From Bacteroidales bacterium (lineage in GTDB: Bacteria > Bacteroidota > Bacteroidia > Bacteroidales > UBA932): a stretch of DNA of 64,000 bases. Location: contig JAFUWY010000004.1 of assembly GCA_017477245.1 (NCBI GenBank), positions 1-64,000 on the forward strand. Reading direction: 5' to 3'. Shown here one piece after another: positions 61,264 through 64,000 of the stretch. The position numbers and the translations under genes were made by a program. Position 1 is the stretch's first letter, and each line of letters opens with the position of its first letter. The notes beneath the pieces are model-generated. The model saw only the letters and a program-made list of their open reading frames with translations, was not told the origin of the DNA and searched no databases.

Positions 61264-61950
61264 TTATAGTCCAAGGGCCTTTGCAAGGATTTCCAAAGGA
61301 CGTGTCGCATCGAAGTAAATCTTCTTGTCAGAATAGTATTCGCTTGTTTCTTTCAAGGTAAAGACATCGCAAGAACCAATAAGGGCTTGTTCTTCATACT
61401 CGTAAAGTTCAAGGTAGTTCCGCATGAACTCATATTCATCCGAAACGGTAGTCACGCAGAAAGGATACTCCTCATTACCCAATCCCGTCATTGCGATCGT
61501 ATTGTAAATCCTCATTGCCCGGTTAAAATACTGCTTCGCCTCGTCCTTATTGTAAGAAGTATCTCCAGATTCAATCATTAAAGCGATACTCGTCCCTGCT
61601 CTGTCCAAGGCAACGAGGTTAAGAGGATTGATTGCCAATGCTTCCCTTGCTTTAACCAATGTATCAGCATATTTTTTTTCCGAGAACAGGCGTCGCACCT
61701 CATCAACCAAGGCATCTTCCGAACCGTTGGAAATCAGTGACTGACCATAGAAAGCTATGATACGGTCATTAAAAGTGAGGGTCGTATCAAGTGTCGGTGC
61801 TGACAACCTGCTTACAAGTTGTTTTACATCATCCGGGTCCTCTTTCACAATGTCTTTCACAACATCCCAATCCATAACTATGATTTCCCTTTGTCCGAAG
61901 GCTGAAAAACAGGATAACAAGACCAGGATTGAAAGAAAATACCTTTTCAT
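61264..61950 (-). CDS. DUF4919-like exported protein
   Basis: A 228-aa protein with a signal peptide (MKRYFLSILVLLSCFSAFGQ). The body resembles DUF4919 proteins: AFYGQSLI, INPLNLVALDRAG, and VSDEYEFMRNYL with a C-terminal KKIYFD. Function unknown; such genes are frequent on accessory regions of Bacteroidetes. Base composition is clearly more AT-rich than the surrounding core genes, suggesting transfer. The start at the ATG 61,950 is preferred to a TTG at 61,959. It ends 8 bp from the truncated phosphatase. Confidence 0.68.
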   Translation of the reverse strand: MKRYFLSILVLLSCFSAFGQREIIVMDWDVVKDIVKEDPDDVKQLVSRLSAPTLDTTLTFNDRIIAFYGQSLISNGSEDALVDEVRRLFSEKKYADTLVKAREALAINPLNLVALDRAGTSIALMIESGDTSYNKDEAKQYFNRAMRIYNTIAMTGLGNEEYPFCVTTVSDEYEFMRNYLELYEYEEQALIGSCDVFTLKETSEYYSDKKIYFDATRPLEILAKALGL

Positions 61951-62180
61951 AAAGAGCAATTTAGTCCCGCCGAGGAGAGGTTATTAATATTCCTTTCCAT
62001 TTTTGCAATAATCATTCCCTTGTGGCATACTACCAGAGACGTTCAAGTTTTTCATGTACGAATAGAGACCCATTGGAAAGATAAGTATTTTAATAATTCC
62101 GCTTCGACCTGCCAGGGCCGCAAAAGGCCTGAAGATTCTTTCCGGACCCGAAAGAGTATCCACAGGACAACGCCCAGCGT

Positions 62181-62261
62181 GCATATGGGTCCAGAAAGTG
62201 GGACGATATGAGCAAAAATGGCCTAAATCGCGCATATGGGTCCAAGAGTTGGGACGATATG
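62181..62261. repeat. 30-bp direct repeat with 51-bp period
   Basis: GCATATGGGTCCA...GGGACGATATG occurs at 62,181-62,210 and 62,232-62,261 with three differences. It precedes the 149-bp array and does not share its unit. Confidence 0.8.
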
Positions 62262-62270
62262 CACGGGGCA

Positions 62271-62810
62271 CGGACACCAGGCAGGACGGCCGCATAAGAA
62301 AGGACGCCGGCAATCCAAGGCCATTGCCTCGAAATGCCAGCACCCGAGGGAATCGGAGCGAAGCGACAGGGGGAGCTCGAGGGGAACACCCCTCGATGGA
62401 TTAAAGGGCCCGCAGGGCACGAGCACCGGGTAGAACGGCCACAAAAGGAGAAGCGCCCGCACCCCAAAGCCTTCTGCTTTGAAATGCCGGCGCTACCGGC
62501 ATCGGAGCGAAGCGACAGGGGGAGCTCGAGGGGTTCGCCCCTCGATGGATTAAAGGGCCCGCAGGGCACGAGCACCGGGTAGAACGGTCACAAAAGGAGA
62601 AGTGCCCGCACCCCAAAGCCTTCTGCTTTGAAATGCCGGCGCTACCGGTATCGGAGCGAAGCGACAGGGGGAGTTCGAGGGGTTCTCCCCTCGATGGATT
62701 AAAGGGCCCGCAGGGCACGAGCACTGGGTAGAACGGCCACAAAAGGAGAAGCGCCCGCACCCCAAAGCCTTCTGCTTTGAAATGCCGGCGCTACCGGTGC
62801 TCGTGCCCCA
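62271..62810. repeat. 149/150-bp tandem repeat array
   Basis: Units start at GAAATGCC(G/A)GC at 62,331, 62,481, 62,630 and 62,779 (periods 150, 149, 149), with a diverged partial copy before (from about 62,271) and a partial copy after. Each unit holds a 7-bp stem CGAGGGG/CCCCTCG with 4-nt loops that vary (AACA, TTCG, TTCT), a CAAAGC/GCTTTG hairpin and a CCGG...CCGG pair. The period is not a multiple of three and all frames rotate, so it is non-coding. The end carries GTGCTCGTGCCC, the reverse complement of GGGCACGAGCAC inside each unit. Confidence 0.92.
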
Positions 62811-63001
62811 AGCGGGAATCGAAAACGTGAACAGGTTTGAAAGGGGTTGAACGGCCTTGACATTGGAGATAGCTTATTATAAATTGATTATCAATAAATT
62901 ATATATGATTCTGAGCCTGTTTCGATTCTAGTACGGAACCACGAAAAATCATTATTTTTCAGCTAAGTCGCCAAAATGTCGCCAAAAATTTATTACATTT
63001 G
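62811..63001 (+). promoter_or_regulatory. AT-rich regulatory region of the integrase gene
   Basis: No gene is seen here. It contains a 13-bp palindrome ATTGATTATCAAT (62,883-62,895), two direct repeats GTCGCCAAAA (62,967 and 62,978, 11 bp apart), a perfect -7 element TACATTTG (62,994-63,001) and two inverted TGGCGA copies (63,002 and 63,025). These could be binding sites for the integrase or an excisionase/repressor. Confidence 0.5.
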
Positions 63002-63023
63002 TGGCGAGCTAAATGGTTGATTT

Positions 63024-64000
63024 ATGGCGACTATTGAATATTCTCTGTCCAGTAAGAAGGACAAAACAACGGGAAAACAGGAGATTTTGGTCAGATTTTT
63101 CCACGGAAGGTTCAATCAGAGGGGAAAAACGAACCTATACGGACATTCTGAGGACTGGGCTCAGGACCGGCAAAGGTTCGTGATTCCCAAGGTCCGTATG
63201 ATGACCGAAGAGAAGCGGAAGGAGATCCAGGAGCTTCAGAACTTGAACTCCGAACTGAACGCGATATCCAGATACCTGCTAGATGCTTTTGTCGCTGCAG
63301 GATCAGGCAAGGTTCCCCTTCCCAACAAGTGGGTGGCGGATAAGTTGCTTGAGAGGACGGTCGAGAGCCTGGATATCCCAACCGTGGAAGATGCGAAGGA
63401 GGATGAATCTGCCGAGGAGAAGAATAATCCCCAGAAGGAGTTTTTCGACACGTTCGAACACTTCGTGTCCATCCAGAAGATCTCTATCTCCCGGATCCGG
63501 CATTACAATGTCATCATCCGGGCACTGAAGCGCTTTGCCATCTACAGCGCTCAGGAGGTGAGCTTCGCCACGCTATCCTCGGATCTGCTCCGGAAGTTCT
63601 CCAAGTTCCTGGAGAATGAACACAAATTCGTCGTGGAAGGCAAGGACGGGAAACCGTGCATCAAAGATCCCCTTTATAAGAAAGCCTACAAGTCGGTCCC
63701 GGAGTGCCGGTTCCCGAAGCAGCGGGGTCAGAACTCCATCATTGGCACGATGTCCCGTCTCCACACCTTCGTCCGCTGGTCAATCAAGAGAGGCTACATG
63801 AACCGTGACCCCTACGATGACTATGTTATCGGCACAGCTATCTACGGTACTCCCTTCTATCTTACAAAGGAGGAACGGAACCAGCTGTACCAGGCCAAAT
63901 TCCCAGATAACCCTGGACTGGATGTCCAGCGCGATATCTTCGTCTTCCAATGCTTCATTGGGTGCCGCGTCGGCGACCTGATGAAGATGACCAAGAACAA
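63024..64000 (+). CDS. Tyrosine recombinase/integrase (3' partial)
   Basis: An open frame of 325 codons from the ATG at 63,024 to the window edge. The first about 110 residues contain the arm-binding-like N-terminus (MATIEYSLSSKKDKTTGKQE), the middle is a SAM-like core-binding domain (FFDTFEHFVSIQKIS ... LSSDLLRKFSKFLE), and the visible end starts the catalytic domain with FIGCRVGDLMKM, where the Arg is the first catalytic residue. The remaining catalytic residues and the Tyr lie outside. This is the typical integrase of Bacteroidetes mobile elements (conjugative transposons, genomic islands). It points away from the DUF4919 gene. Confidence 0.9.
   Translation, partial: MATIEYSLSSKKDKTTGKQEILVRFFHGRFNQRGKTNLYGHSEDWAQDRQRFVIPKVRMMTEEKRKEIQELQNLNSELNAISRYLLDAFVAAGSGKVPLPNKWVADKLLERTVESLDIPTVEDAKEDESAEEKNNPQKEFFDTFEHFVSIQKISISRIRHYNVIIRALKRFAIYSAQEVSFATLSSDLLRKFSKFLENEHKFVVEGKDGKPCIKDPLYKKAYKSVPECRFPKQRGQNSIIGTMSRLHTFVRWSIKRGYMNRDPYDDYVIGTAIYGTPFYLTKEERNQLYQAKFPDNPGLDVQRDIFVFQCFIGCRVGDLMKMTKN

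Noticed and set aside
61984-62765. Several minus- and plus-strand frames of 65-161 aa in the repeat region
   Set aside because: The same peptide recurs in different frames because the repeat period (149) is not divisible by three. None has a ribosome-binding or promoter context.
62271-62810. 149-bp repeats as a CRISPR array or integron attC array
   Set aside because: Units are contiguous with no variable spacers, are far longer than CRISPR repeats, there are no cas genes, and no attC-type RYYYAAC/GTTRRRY boxes or cassettes are seen.
62908-62935. tRNA 3' end (TTCGATTC ... ACCA) as the attachment site of the integrase
   Set aside because: The bases flanking TTCGATT do not form the 5-bp T-stem, and no acceptor or anticodon arm is found upstream.

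Overview
The window looks like a chromosome segment from an uncultured, GC-rich member of the Bacteroidales. The evidence is SusC/SusD pairs, Bacteroidetes-type promoters (TTTG-N19/20-TAnnTTTG), a b558-type SdhC, the DUF4954 and DUF4919 families, and SusD C-termini ending in NPGW. The genus cannot be set from sequence alone. No rRNA, tRNA or CRISPR array was recognised.

Layout. 1-12,605 (+): a tightly packed seven-gene run with the 2-oxoacid dehydrogenase complex (E2 cut by the window edge, E3, fused E1 alpha/beta), a PHP phosphoesterase, an aldolase/short-chain dehydrogenase fusion, a Tricorn-like protease and a sorbose-phosphate-reductase-like dehydrogenase. 12,606-17,290: a REP-rich island with a REP-associated (Y1/RAYT) transposase and a small LytTR module (two-gene operon diverging from a membrane LytTR regulator, then a DUF2271 lipoprotein). 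It is bounded by two inverted copies of a composite repeat. 17,291-44,569 (-): a large glycan-uptake locus with eight SusC/SusD genes arranged as two diverged tandem copies of a SusC-SusD-SusC-SusD unit, two paralogous GH2 enzymes and a two-domain class II aldolase. 44,740-48,945 (-): DUF4954, a SIS sugar isomerase and lipoate ligase. 49,048-59,278: housekeeping genes (YqiA-like hydrolase, lipoprotein PPIase, flippase, rplM-rpsI-rpsB-tsf, sdhC, pyrH-frr, lpxK, dusB). 59,366-61,120: Xaa-Pro aminopeptidase. From about 61,250 to the right edge lies an accessory region: a broken SpoIIE-type phosphatase, a low-GC DUF4919 gene, a 149-bp tandem repeat array and a tyrosine integrase running off the window.

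How parts fit. The SusCD pairs would import oligosaccharides that the periplasmic GH2 enzymes cleave. Aldolase and dehydrogenase genes in both flanking operons could process the released (possibly deoxy) sugars; this is inference. Lipoate ligase would supply lipoyl groups to the E2 at the left edge. Three related palindromic repeat families run through the window, one of them read in frame inside the Tricorn gene. The features most worth following are the RAYT/REP system, the 21-bp tandem operator before the LytTR gene, the acid/base-less GH2 paralogue, the half-dead aldolase, and the structured 149-bp repeats beside the integrase.
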